Source of the DNA: Temnothorax longispinosus
Lineage: Eukaryota > Arthropoda > Insecta > Hymenoptera > Formicidae
Reading direction: 5' to 3'
NCBI RefSeq assembly: GCF_030848805.1
Contig: NC_092362.1
Span: 4,712,001 to 4,776,000 of the forward strand
DNA length: 64,000 nt
The notes under the pieces: generated by a model
What the model was told of the DNA's origin: nothing
Database searches by the model: none
Seen by the model: only the letters and a program-made list of their open reading frames with translations
Position numbers and translations under genes: made by a program
Part shown: positions 36,936 to 47,691 of the stretch, piece by piece
How the letters are laid out: each line of letters starts with the position of its first letter
Position numbering within the stretch: position 1 is the first letter of the stretch

Positions 36936-38161
36936 GCTATCGCCATCGCGATAAAGTTTAATCTCGTTACTCGTCATTTCATTTTGTACCTAGTGTTTCT
37001 TGTCAGTTGGCTATGGACGCGCACGTAAATGCTATATGGCGAAAACGCCGACGGGTCTCTTGGGCGAATTGGACGTACGTTAACGTTAATTCTCCACGCC
37101 AGTACTCGCTGACTTCAAACGAATCCAGTCCAGGTTTACATTCGCGCTCGGTTTATCCTCGAGCTATGCCTTCGCGAAAGGCGCAATGCAAACCGCGTTC
37201 GCGATAGCCACCGCTTCTATTAAGGCCGATGCAAGCTCTGCCTTGGACTAACGGGGTTAAGGATGAAATTGGATTTCTTGTTTCTCCCCGGCGAAATGGC
37301 ATTAAGAGTGAATCAAGATGGACTACAGCCCCTATAAAATCATTGAGTCCTCTGCTTGGTTCGCGCTCCAATGTTATCTACAATAATTAAAAAGCTGAAG
37401 ACAATGTTGTAAAACGAGGCAATACTGCAAACGGATAATAATATTAATTACGAATTTTTTCACTTTGTAACATTTAAAGCATTTATTATATTAATCCATA
37501 TGTAAGTGTTTTTTGCAACAGAACTGTTGAATTAATAGGATTGATACAATTAACGCATGACGTTTAATACATGACAAAACGTATTAAAATTATAATGAAT
37601 TGTTAAGCAATCTATCTCCGTAAATTAAACGTATAGCATTTTTCGAGCTAAAGCTTTTCACTCATTTTAATTGTGCTCAGCTCAATATTTAATGGCTCTA
37701 GGTTGACTAAATCAATTTACCGCTACTATTGTTCCCTGGCGATTGTGGTCGCTCACGAACCAAGCATCTCTCGTTCGTGCATCGTTTCGACGTTTCCTCT
37801 TTCTCTCTTCACTTCCGTATCGCGCCTTCTTTGTCAGAATAGTCGTCCTTTTCTCGTAGATATTTTGCACACATGATTGTCGGGATACACCTCTTTTTTT
37901 CACGACTCACTTCTCTGAAACACCGCGAGCAATGCCACATGGATCGAGCTTGGAATGGCCCTTTCGATCCAACGAGTGACTCTGATGAGACTGTTTTCGT
38001 CTAATCGAACGAAAGTGGAAAAACGGTTCTAGCGTGTACGTCTGATGGAGATCTATAAATGCGACGTGTCGATTCTCTTCTCTTCACGTTATGAGAAGTT
38101 TTATATAAAAAAATAAAATCTGTTTCTGTACAACAGTATTATTGTTACTTAATTATATATT

Positions 38162-38215
38162 TACTCTCTAAATCTCTGAATCAGTGAATAGTCACTGATT
38201 CAGATTTAGAGAGTA
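38162..38215. repeat. 54-bp hairpin (near-perfect inverted repeat)
   Basis: TACTCTCTAAATC ... CTGAATCAGTGA pairs with TCACTGATTCAG ... ATTTAGAGAGTA around a 4-nt loop, with two unpaired bases in one arm. It may be a remnant of a MITE or a cruciform-prone site. Confidence 0.7.
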
Positions 38216-38711
38216 TTTGTTATTTCAAGCTCTATATAGTGGAGTATTTCAAATTACGTATCGTTATATCACCATCATCAAAAGAATCGACGTTCGTTTA
38301 ATTAAACAAGTACTAAAACAATAAGCACAGATTTTCTTTTCAATATAATCCGACAACATAATTAAATTTCCCTTCTCGTACAATTAACGAAATTCTGCAT
38401 GACATCCGGTCGGCAAAAAGCGATAATAACAGATTATCTTGCATAAATATCTTTTCGATCAAAATGAGATCAATTTCATTCTTCAAATAGACATGTCAGA
38501 TGTGCGATAATGATATATTTGACGAAATTAATTTAAAATACAAAGAACAAAATATTTGATAATTTATTCTGTAATATATTATGTCGAATATTTCGTGGCA
38601 GCGACGAATTGGTTAGCACGTGGCAATATGTACAGCATAATATTATATACACAAAGTAACTATAACTGTCATTCGCAAGACTTCAACAGACCGGCCAGAA
38701 TAAGGCGCTCC

Positions 38712-38846
38712 GTTTGTCGTCGTGTTATTTTCCATTGGGACAATTAACGATAATTAGGTAACATGTTTAGTCAGCATAAACAGATAGGCAGGAGTCGTTC
38801 TGTATGTCGTCGTGGTATTTTCCATTGAACAATTAACGATAATCAG
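38712..38846. repeat. Local direct duplication with a period of about 90 bp
   Basis: GTCGTCGTG, TATTTTCCATTG and ACAATTAACGATAAT occur in order at 38,716-38,757 and again at 38,806-38,846 with a few differences. No function is apparent. Confidence 0.65.
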
Positions 38847-39534
38847 CTACCATAACTAATTAATTCCTACAATTGATAATTATTAAGGATAGGTGACGGA
38901 CTGTGTATCAAAGTAGATATTTCGCGCTTCGATTATCCGTTTGAAACAGGAATCGGAATTATAAGAACTAAAAAAAAAAAAATTATTATTTCGAATAATA
39001 TTCACGGGCAAATAGTTATTTTTTTAAACTATGCTTGACATTCGATTATATCTCGCATCGCGCTTCGTCGATTAAGAGATAATTTGGCTTATATTATTGC
39101 ATATCGATTGAGAACGCCAAGTGATACACGACTCATTCAGTCGAGTAATTGAAATAAAGAATAATCCACGATAATAATCGCGATGAAAAACGGAAATTTC
39201 GGAAATCAATTTTTGTCATTAATTGACGATATCTCGTAAATTATTCAAAAGAGGTTGACGATTATATCGATGATCCATGATCCGGATTAAATACATTGAT
39301 CGACCGTGCGCGAGGCGTGCGTTTTCCCTTGGCGGCCGCGACGGCATATCGTATTTCAAAGCCCTTGTACTACACATGTTTTCACACCTTTTTTGGTCAC
39401 TTGTCACCTGAGGTGTGAACTTACAAGCAAAAACTGCTATGCGGCGTTCTTTTATGTATGGTGCGCACGTGTCAGATTTTTAAAATGCTATACTTTACAA
39501 AAAATGGACGTATAATTCATATTCCTATAGTTCA

Positions 39535-40080
39535 GTTTGTTTTGTCCCGACGAGCGCTACGTTTAACTTGTCTATTCAGAGCTTGATGTTCTTCTGAGCT
39601 ACTTTGTTTTTTTTCACGAGTTCTGGCAACATTCAATCATAGCCTTCGCTAGCCTATATACGCTTTCCTATTAGATCCCACGTATCCTTGGAGATCCATT
39701 TCTTGTGGCAGGGTTGCTTGGTGCCTAGTTGTTCTTCCGCAGTTTTTATATGATGATCTCGCCAATCTGCGACCAACCATCGTTGTCCAGTTTTCTTTCG
39801 ATATCGCGGTTGTAATCATTGAGCGATCCTTGCTGTTTTAGCTTCTCAAGGTTGAATCTCTTACACTCTTACGTTTCACTCTTACGTTTCACTGTTCTTG
39901 TTGAGAGTGCGCATTTGCATATTTTGATTCTTATATCACCGCACAATAATAGGAGGTGATCGCCCCACGGCGGTTTCGCACATCGAGAAGTGATCTTCGC
40001 CAGGATCTCGAGATAGCGATGTGGTCTATTTGATTTTGTATATAATAAATTTGAGAAATTTTCGTCAATTTTTATGTTGA
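39535..40080 (-). mobile_element. Non-LTR retrotransposon fragment (end of endonuclease domain and linker)
   Basis: On the minus strand near 40,050 one frame reads NQIDHIAISRSWRRSLLDV followed by RNRRGA. NQIDHI...WRRS..DVR.RRGAD is the conserved C-terminal block of the AP-endonuclease domain in non-LTR ORF2. Further down, in shifted frames, LNDYNRDIERKLDNDGW and QALNRQVKRSARRDKT fit the linker before the reverse transcriptase. Several stops and frame changes make it a dead fragment. It belongs to a different part of ORF2 from the piece at 24.1 kb, so they need not be the same family. Confidence 0.6.
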
Positions 40081-41932
40081 GAACTATTGTCATTTCTTCT
40101 CTAATGTGTATTGTAAAAATGTATTAAACAAGTGTAAAGATTCGTTGCTAAGCTAACTTTCAATTAGCATCCCATTCGCGAAAAAAAAGGAACGTAAAAG
40201 TGATACAGCATGTTATCTATCGTGCCATTGTACAAATGTGTGACACGCGCAAAATGTCCAATGCAGCCCAACATATGTAGAGAAAAAGAAGAGCGCCGCC
40301 AGTTAAAATGATGGCGGTCGGATTGATAACCATTATTGATTGCGCGCGGTTTTCACAGACTCCGTTCTAAACGATCCTCTGTTTTTCTTTTATCATCGTG
40401 ATACGCGCACACACCTCCCGAGCTATACCATCGCGCGATCGACTGCACATTTAGAAAGAAATAAAAAAGACTAAGTGCGGCCCTATACAAATTATTTTCC
40501 GGAGCGTAAGTTAGTGGTTCAGCGACCTGTTTGAGTTTTACGATATAGATTACGATACGCAGATTATGTGCGTATATTTCATGGAGCTATATTGTTTCGC
40601 TCCCGTGAATTATTTTTCAGTTTATATTGATGCGTGAGGATCAATATATAGAATTGCCTCCACTCCCGCGAGAGTCGCGGTAATAATTTCCGCAGAAATC
40701 ATGGAAGAGAAATATCTTTGCACTCTTAAACCTTGCACGTCGCACTCCGCGGTGCTCCGACTTTAAAAGTTCTTACTGAGAAAGCGGGTCGTAACGCGAA
40801 ACTTTCAAAATTCCGCCAATGTGTTATAAACGTTTCACTCTCATTCTCGTAAGTTCTCTCAGTGCCTTACTTTATCTGTAATCAAAGCGTTTTTCTTATT
40901 ACGTTTCATTCTTTATGCTTGAAGTAAAAGTGTAGTAATACGTTTTAAACATCATGTACTGCAATCCAATATAAATTTAAAAAATCAGAAGATTTAATAT
41001 TTGATTAATTAGCGCTTATTTTATTAAATTTAAATTAAATTTAATTACTTGTACAAGAATATTTAATTTTTTAATGGTATTTTTTTGTATTTTTAATCAG
41101 TTTTTGTTCTTTCTTAAAATTAATTTTGTATTATGTTCTTTGTAACATTTGTGTATATACTTATACTTTCTGTGTGTATAATAAATTATGTATATAATAA
41201 ATTTCTTGTGCGGTGTAAATAAAAATTATAACATGGGAACTTTCCCATTACTTAATTAATTTCATAATGCGTGTATAGTATAAGTAAACCACAAACTATA
41301 TTTTGAAAAGTATCGAAGTTATCGAAAGAAAGTCGGCAGAATTGCAAACTGAGTTACTGTGGCTGGTGGCTGGTGGCAATCGGACAGCACAAACCGACGG
41401 ATAACATACGAGGTCGAAAAATTCGCGGAAAGTTATCCACTTCCTTATACTCTTATTTGCGCTCTATTCGGTCGTCGCACACGTCGTACACGATATAATT
41501 TATGAATTTAATATTCGCGCTTCTTTTTCACTGATTTCTGTTGCCAAGTGTAACAGTTCCAACCGACATGTCCTGCGTTCCGTCTTTAAATTTGAGAAAT
41601 GAAATATTTTAGAAATTCTATGAATCTCTAAAAGTTCCAAAAGCTTTATTTGACTGACTAAAAAGAGCTCATTAATGAACAAAATAAATAGATCTTTTTA
41701 GTATTAAAATATTACGGATGGGCAAACTTTTACGATTGTAACCTCGAAGCACCTCACATAACAAAAGCTTTTGATTAAAAGGACCAGTGACTCTTGCTCA
41801 CTTTTTTAAAAATTATTGCTGGCCAGCTTTCGTCCATTCCAGTCGATTACCGTCCTCCGCGCGACAGAATTTCGGTACTTTAGGGAGCTTAATCTTCCGT
41901 GACATGCTGACTTCGGCTCATTGGGAACTTAC

Positions 41933-42046
41933 CTGGTGTCTCGAGGGTACGCTCGCATCTTTTGCCTCGCCAGACAAGCCTAGCGATAACAAGAGGGACG
42001 AGGGATACCATCGCCGCCATTGCCAACCCATTCTCCAGGGTGCCAT
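41933..42046 (-). CDS. Candidate first coding exon with a signal peptide
   Basis: The minus-strand ATG at 42,046 has a good initiation context (ACAATGG) and opens 38 codons, beginning MAPWRMGWQWRRWYPSS, then LLLSLGLSGEAKDASVPS, ending exactly at a CAG|GTAAGT donor (41,927-41,932). A Trp/Arg-rich start, a short hydrophobic core and a Ser/Gly cleavage-like region suggest a secreted or membrane protein. A second ATG at 42,020 in another frame (MAAMVSLVPLVIARLVW) also reaches the donor, so the frame is not certain. No partner exon was identified. Confidence 0.35.
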
Positions 42047-42862
42047 TGTTCTGGGAAACCCTTCGAACCGATAAACCACCCGAGAACGGATTCGAGCCGG
42101 GAACTTTTCACCGCTTTGCCAGAAAATGCGTGCAATTCCGCGAGATACCCGTCAATTAACGTTACAATGTAAGCGAATCGATAGAGAACGTTATTATCAA
42201 AAGTTCCAAAAGTTCAATACTGCATTTTTAACATGCATCCCCGCGTCCGTAAAATTCCAGCTTCGAAAGTCGAAGCGGAATTCTTCATATGCTAACGAAA
42301 TGAATGAACGTTCCAATATGGAAATATATGGAGTTAAGTAATGAAACGCGGTTCTGTGAAATATGTTCCCCTTTGCGCGTTGCTTTCCATACTTTTCGGA
42401 TGCTCCCGCACTCGACGACAAACTAAATTAAAACGTTTCCGTTGTTGCGTTCTACGGAGAAATAACAAACAAACGCCAACGGTCCGCTGTGAGAACGAAA
42501 TAAAATAAAAAATAGCTGTTATTTGACTCGCGTCTAGAGACACGCTGAGACCTCGGTGTCGGTCCTCCTATTTCGATTTTTACCGCTCGTTACACCCACG
42601 TCAATAATGATAAATGTATGCACATGTGAGACATCTCTCGTTGTTTGCGGTGCTTTAATTTCCCGGATATCAGCTTCTCTTCTTCCATTTAATTCTCGAT
42701 TTTCCACCGTGCAGCTATAAACGCGAATTAAATTTTTGTTTGCAAGGCAATTTTGAGGCAAGATACGCGTGGACTTAAAAATTCCGTGCGACGGAATTAT
42801 TCACATAAATTAGAAAAGATAATTTCAGTTTATTTCAGTTAATTTGATGAGCGACATGACTA

Positions 42863-42895
42863 CTATCTATCAAGAATATGTCTCTTGATAGATAG
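42863..42895. repeat. Short hairpin with 13-bp arms
   Basis: CTATCTATCAAGA and TCTTGATAGATAG are perfectly complementary around a 7-nt loop. The role is unknown. Confidence 0.6.
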
Positions 42896-43076
42896 AGTGA
42901 CGAAGTATAATTGAATAATAAAGTATCCATCGCATTTTATATTATTGATTAATACTATAAACAGAGTAAAGTAGCAATTAGAATTCACTTATTGAAATGG
43001 ATATCCATTATATTAGTAGTCTTCTTTATAATTCAACTATGTTTTTTTATAATATGTTTATAGAGAACGTTATAAA

Positions 43077-43564
43077 AAAACATCTCCGCTAATTCCCTCT
43101 TTCTGATCTGTCTCTCTTTATGTATTACTTCTGGTTTTCCCCAATCAAAATCGTGCCCATAGGATATTCGGTGCTCACTTACTATAGAATGCTTGCTAGT
43201 GTGTTTTCTGAAATCGCTCTAGTGTTCCCTGAGATGTGCACGGATGTCTTTTAGTCTGCCCAATATATGTAGCATTGCAATCTTTGCAATTAATCTTGTA
43301 TACTACTTCGGTCTGTTTCAGATCATCAATTCTATCTTTACCTCGTTTAATTAAGCAGTCAAGTTTTTTAAGAACTGTAAACAAGGTAGTGATGTGGAGC
43401 TTTTTTAACGTACGAAAAATGCTATCACTCAATCTTTTGATATAAGGTAACGGAATGCAGTTCTTTAAATAAAAAATTATATTATTGTCAGCGAGAGTGT
43501 TGTGTGTAGTGTTTCTTGAGTCGCCAGTGAATAATTCAAAATTAATCAAGGTATGCTGAATCAA
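43077..43564 (-). mobile_element. Penelope-like retroelement fragment (GIY-YIG endonuclease end)
   Basis: The minus-strand frame contains LPYIKRLSDSIFRTLKK, LDCLIKRGKDRID and VVYKINCKDCNATYIGQTKR, the last being the Cys-linked GIY-YIG entry typical of Penelope-like elements. After a frame slip the next frame reads RKHTSKHSIVSEHRISYGH and FDWGKPEVIHKERQIRKREL, the expected C-terminal continuation. A stop between EH and SDF and the slip mean it is inactive. The reverse transcriptase that should precede it at higher coordinates is absent. Confidence 0.8.
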
Positions 43565-44613
43565 GGTTTTTAGTTGAATCCACTAGAAAATACTATCAAA
43601 AAGAATATTATATATTTTACTTACAATATAATATATCATACTATAAACTAATATCTTTTTTAAAGTAAAATATGTTGGATCAAGTATGACCGAATTCTGG
43701 TAGCGCATGTTGGCAGAATATTATGATGCCCAAGGGATAAATAGTTTAGAGTCTCGTATATTTTGTAGTAAAATAAAAAAAAAGAAGAGCTTTTATGCGC
43801 CCGAGTTGATAAGCTGCTAAGTTTTCGTTTGTTCCTCGGAACAACGGGTGAACACTTTATTGTTGAAGAAGTTATAAAGTGCAATATGACTAGCGTCTCG
43901 CAATTTTCCATTGTACGGCTGATTTGATTAAGCCGGGCTTCGGTTGAGACAAGATGCGGAATATAATTCATGATTTAATTAAAGATGCGTGATTCTTCAT
44001 ATGCGCCCGATTATTATCAGCTCGATCACGTCAAAAACACTCGGACATGAACGCGCGTTCTTAATAAAGCATATAAAATTTAATCGTTTAACACCCAGCT
44101 GTATAACGTTACGATTATTATAAACAGAAAAAATTTTATTGTGAAATTTTACATTGCACTTAACCTAATTGTTTAATTAACCTAGATGTCTTCTTTAGTC
44201 ATATTTTTTGAACTTCTGTTTGAAAAAAGCTGTTTTTTTTATTCTTTTTTATTTAATTGGGTTCTTAAGTAATTAAATAGTATAGACGCAAATAAGCGTT
44301 GTGCACTCTGGCCGTCGTTATGCGTGTCTCGTATAGAGGTGGACATTAATGTCCTCTCTTGGACGATTTAGTGCATACCGTATGACCAGAATATTATGAA
44401 CGTTTATATGCGCGTCGGTCAAAATAGGCGGCCAAAATGTTACAACATGCTGCAATATACGCGTAAAGTACGATCTTGTATACATTTAACAGCTTCATTT
44501 CAAAGAAAAATCTTTTGTTTTTCGCGATTCTTTGTTTATATGTTTTATTAAACAGTAAAAAGGCAAATATCATGATTTCATTGCTATATTTTTAAAGATT
44601 TGGAGAGACTTCT
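43565..44613. other. No gene recognised
   Basis: AT-rich. This is where later exons of the second yellow/MRJP-like copy would be expected, but no YPDW, VLD or SGQTGP-like motif was found on the minus strand. Confidence 0.4.
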
Positions 44614-44703
44614 TCATAAAAGACATTTAGATTTTTTCAGTTTAACGCCAAGGCTTATAATTGCGATCGTCAGAATTAATGCGACAAGTAAAGAATATTT
44701 CAT
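44614..44703 (-). pseudogene. Second yellow/MRJP-like copy: signal-peptide exon only
   Basis: The minus-strand ATG at 44,703 opens MKYSLLVALILTIAIISLG and meets TGA after 29 codons. The hydrophobic stretch matches the start of the neighbouring gene (LILTIASISFGVELEE versus LILTIAIISLGVKLKK). The upstream 250 bp also resembles the upstream region of that neighbour. It is a tandem duplicate whose remaining exons are lost or unrecognisable. Its first exon is already broken where QYKWKYIDY should follow. Confidence 0.6.
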
Positions 44704-45223
44704 TTTCAGCGTAACTATTGCATATAATAAAATAACGTAACTGAACTCTGCGAATAGATATAATAGACATGTATTTCGCAAGTACGAATCTATTAATGAT
44801 AGCTCATACTATGTTAGCCAATATCTACGAAAAGTTTTTAACTATAAGAACACTTTTCAGAAAACCTCTCATTATACCAGCGATAAACAATAGTGGTCTC
44901 GAACTGATAAAGACACTTGTTACAGACGCGCAGAATGTTATCTTATCAATGGGACTTCTGGGAATGGAAAATACATATTCCTTGTGCAATTTATCTTTAA
45001 TTTTTACTGTCTTTTACAGTTTTACAGTTTGTTTTACAGTCTCACAGTTTAAAACAAAGAAGATAGTGCAGGCTAAGCTGTGCTTAAATAAGAATGTTAT
45101 TTTATATAAACATTTAATTATTAATGATGTATCCATTCTGAAAGAAAATAATGTGTTGTACATTATATTTTTACAAAAATCTTGTTAAAAAAAATTGTTT
45201 TATTTTCCAATGAAAACAGGAAA

Positions 45224-45499
45224 CTAAGGTATATAAAAAAACCAAGGTATAAAAGAAAAAAATACAAGACTATGATCATTGCTATTGCAAGAAGAAAAAC
45301 AATTTGTTTCCTGCCGTATTTGCTCTATATCTATGGTGAGAATACGGAAGTTTGTTTTCTCGCTTGGATATAATGTATTATGTAGATCTAATGTAATATG
45401 TTGCAGACGGTTTGTTACGATTAGTAGTTTTCTTCCATACCATGTAACTTTCATCCCACTTAGAAATTGCAATTTTTCGGCATCTTGTGCGATAATTTC
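45224..45499 (-). CDS. Yellow/MRJP-like exon 6 (C-terminal)
   Basis: Acceptor ATTTTAAG, then 91 uninterrupted codons: EIIAQDAEKLQFLSGMK, LLIVTNRLQHITLDLHN, and SEKTNFRILTIDIEQIRQ followed by ETNCFSSCNSN and a short hydrophobic tail. The LQF.SGMK...VTNRLQ and NFRIL blocks are typical of the MRJP/yellow C-terminus. It ends at a stop with no disruption. Confidence 0.75.
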   Translation of the reverse strand, partial: EIIAQDAEKLQFLSGMKVTWYGRKLLIVTNRLQHITLDLHNTLYPSEKTNFRILTIDIEQIRQETNCFSSCNSNDHSLVFFSFIPWFFYIP

Positions 45500-45644
45500 C
45501 TTAAAATGAATATTTGATTTTACAACAATTAAAATTGTACCATGATTGTCATTAATTCACGTAGTAACGTTGATAGAGCATTAAAAGTAATTTGTTATCG
45601 AAAAATATACCGATAATAATTATATTCAAATATCTCTCACTTAC

Positions 45645-45854
45645 TGTATTAATAAAATTTCTTCTTAGTGTTCGTACACAAAATTGACGTTTCCGGGATG
45701 TTGCTGAAAAATAGTGCGTGTTGTGCGGATGCTATCGGTCCCGTTTGGCCAGATAAGGTACCCATCAATTTAGTTAAACTATTAGTCTCGTTTCTGCTTA
45801 GTTTTGAAAATTTTTGTGGATTACTAATATCTATCTTAAATATCTTGCGTCCCG
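45645..45854 (-). CDS. Yellow/MRJP-like exon 5
   Basis: Acceptor TTTCTTTAG. It reads GRKIFKIDISNPQKFSK, then LMGTLSGQTGPIASAQHA and LFFSNIPETSILC, to a GTAAGT donor. A TAA appears near the end after TKKKFY. Removing one base of the AAATTTT run (about 45,653-45,662) would open it through to the donor. Confidence 0.7.
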
Positions 45855-46158
45855 CTAAAGAAACATAGTATAAATCTAAAACATTCGTGAGAAAGAAATG
45901 AGCAATCGCAAAAATTAGTGAATGACATCGATTATTTACCGAAAAGCTTTCTATGCTTTATATTAGTTATAAAAGTTTCTGTTAGTTATAAATGTAAATG
46001 TGTATGTATAACTGCAGTTAATAAATAAATGGTAGTAATATGACACAAGTATCAAATCAAAATAACACTTAAATATCTTAATACTTATTTATATGAGCTT
46101 GTGTAATAAGCTTATATAATAATTTAAATAATATTTGTGTTAGAAACTGGGTACTTAC

Positions 46159-46321
46159 ATTTATTAATAATTGTTAAGCTGCGACTACTGTCCTTCGAAT
46201 AAAAACTCTGACCTTCCATGGTGGGATCAGTTGCATTCATAAAATCAGATTCAATTCTGTAGAAGCCTAAATTTTTGTTGTATATCACCAAACCGTAACC
46301 TTCAGTGCCAGCCATAAACAC
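46159..46321 (-). CDS. Yellow/MRJP-like exon 4
   Basis: Acceptor GTATACAG. It reads VFMAGTEGYGLVIYNKN, then FYRIESDFMNATDPTMEGQ and SFYSKDSSRSLTIINK, to donor GTAAGT after one base. The family normally has a DGIxGMALSP-like stretch after the ESF motif. Here GQSF passes directly to YSKDSSRSL, suggesting an in-frame internal deletion or strong divergence. Confidence 0.65.
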
Positions 46322-46489
46322 CTGTATACATACATTGTACATACGTTAATCTATTATTTAATTAATATAATAGTTGCATCTTGATTTAAATAACAAGATG
46401 TGACGTATTAACGAGACATTTACACGAGTATAGAACAAAGAACGCGTACTGTTATGACTAAACGCGTGAAGTTTGAGAAAAATACTAAC

Positions 46490-46698
46490 GGTTGCATCGT
46501 TTATGTAATTGCAATCTCGAACATAAGGAAGTGGTGTCACGAGCAATCCAGTGCCATTTTACTAGCGATGTCAGGTGGGATGACGAGACATTGCTCGAGC
46601 ATATCGTTTTCTAAATTGAAGATCAATAGTTTCGGAGGACAAATTTTCTCTTCCCCGACTGCGCCACAATCCAGAACAAAAAGGCGATTGCATTTGAT
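46490..46698 (-). CDS. Yellow/MRJP-like exon 3
   Basis: Acceptor GTATTAG, then IKCNRLFVLDCGAVGEEKI, CPPKLLIFNLENDMLEQC and LVIPPDIASK. A one-base deficit near 46,555-46,563 shifts to NGTGLLVTPLPYVRDCNYI and NDAT. The 209 nt would be 210 if restored, which fits phase 0 to phase 0. The donor GTTAGT is weak but places VFMAG in frame in the next exon. Confidence 0.7.
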
Positions 46699-46791
46699 CT
46701 AATACAAAAGTATAAGATATATCCGTAGCACATAATAATAATTATTTATATACGATAGCTATATGTTGCTAAAAAAGATACTGCTACTCAC

Positions 46792-46970
46792 GGATATTCG
46801 GTATACACTTGTAATAGTATCACAACCGCAATTAATCTTATTGAATTTGTGCCATGTCCAATCTGGATAAGGAGACAGAAGTGGACCACCTCGTCCTACT
46901 ATCTTATTTATTGTCGTTAAACTAGCTGGTACTCCCCTTTGTCTTACCATAGTAACAAATATTCTACTAT
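46792..46970 (-). CDS. Yellow/MRJP-like exon 2
   Basis: Acceptor TTGTAG. The first two bases complete an Asp codon with exon 1. It reads SRIFVTMVRQRGVPASL, then GPLLSPYPDWTWHKFN and DTITSVYRIS, ending on a codon boundary at GTGAGT. There are no disruptions. The YPDW block is diagnostic for the family. Confidence 0.8.
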
Positions 46971-47250
46971 CTACAAGAAGTAGAATTGTAAAGATCTTGT
47001 GCGCTGATGGAAGATGTGTTTATTGCAAGCATGTTGTAATTGCATTGCAGCAATGATATTATTTATTTTAAATCGACCGTGACTGGCAATATATAACGTC
47101 TTTTCGATATGAACATTGAAAAACTGTGAGCCAACTTGGTTTGTCGGATTCACACAGCACTTTTTTTCGGATCAATCATCGAGACATTATTAATTTTGAC
47201 CATGGTTTTGGTCAGTTGATGTAATTTCTAAATTAAATAGTTTTTAAATT

Positions 47251-47361
47251 TTATTGCGAAAAATATCACCCCAGCCAGGGTTTGAACCTGGAACCTCCCG
47301 TATACCGTGCGGGTGTCTTGCCAATTCGACCACTGAGGCTGTAGTAATATTTATCGCAATA
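47251..47361. repeat. Short inverted repeat immediately flanking the tRNA-like sequence
   Basis: TTATTGCGAAAAATAT on the left and AATATTTATCGCAATAA on the right are complementary with one mismatch, so the tRNA-like body sits at the tip of a second stem nested inside the 79-bp arms. Confidence 0.6.
47267..47339 (-). tRNA. tRNA-like sequence (probable tRNA-derived element or pseudo-tRNA)
   Basis: The 73 nt fold as a cloverleaf: a 7-bp acceptor stem (GCCTCAG with CTGGGGT, two G-U pairs), a 3-bp D stem (GTC/GAC), an anticodon stem with four pairs plus a C-A mismatch, a 5-nt variable loop, and a 5-bp T stem with TTCAAAC loop. The A box (TGGTCGAATTGG) and B box (GGTTCAAACCC) are good, and a T5 run follows 5 nt past the end. 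The anticodon loop is ACGGTAT, formally GGT (Thr), but position 33 is C instead of the universal U, so it is unlikely to work in translation. It lies in the minus orientation, the same as the host gene. Confidence 0.65.
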
Positions 47362-47691
47362 ACAACTATAAGATGGAGCACCGATTCTTAGGTCGACGGT
47401 GTATAATAAACAGAAGTTGGCTCAGACAAACCAAGTTGGCTCACAGTTTTTCAATGTTCATATCGAAAAGACGTTATATATTGCCAGTCACGGTCGATTT
47501 AAATTACTTTAATTGTTATTCTATATACTGGCAAAAGAAATTTATTATTCTGATTATTTATTTTATTGGCAACATACAAATATAATAATTAAATAACAAT
47601 GATGTTAAGTACTATATTAATAAGTTTTTAAATATAAAGATATTTTATATAAAATTATTGTTATTTCTTTGAATTTATAGTATTAACCTAC

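Larger units (their letters stand above)
47067..47503. mobile_element. 437-bp element with perfect 79-bp inverted repeats, inside intron 1
   Basis: The arms 47,067-47,145 and 47,425-47,503 are identical over all 79 positions when one is inverted (outer end TTTAAATCGACCGTGACTGG, inner end GACAAACCAAGTTGGCTCAC on the plus strand of the right arm). TTAA occurs at both outer edges, which would fit a TTAA-targeting (piggyBac-type) insertion, although the termini do not look like known piggyBac ends. The interior holds a tRNA-like sequence framed by a second, shorter inverted repeat. There is no protein-coding capacity. Confidence 0.7.

Noticed and set aside
42085..42110. Sequence resembling an inverted tRNA B box (GGATTCGAGCC)
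   Set aside because: No A box, acceptor stem or cloverleaf could be built around it.
44769..45188. 139-codon plus-strand ORF in AT-rich DNA
   Set aside because: It overlaps the region resembling the yellow/MRJP upstream sequence and the 3' flank of that gene, and shows no recognisable motif.
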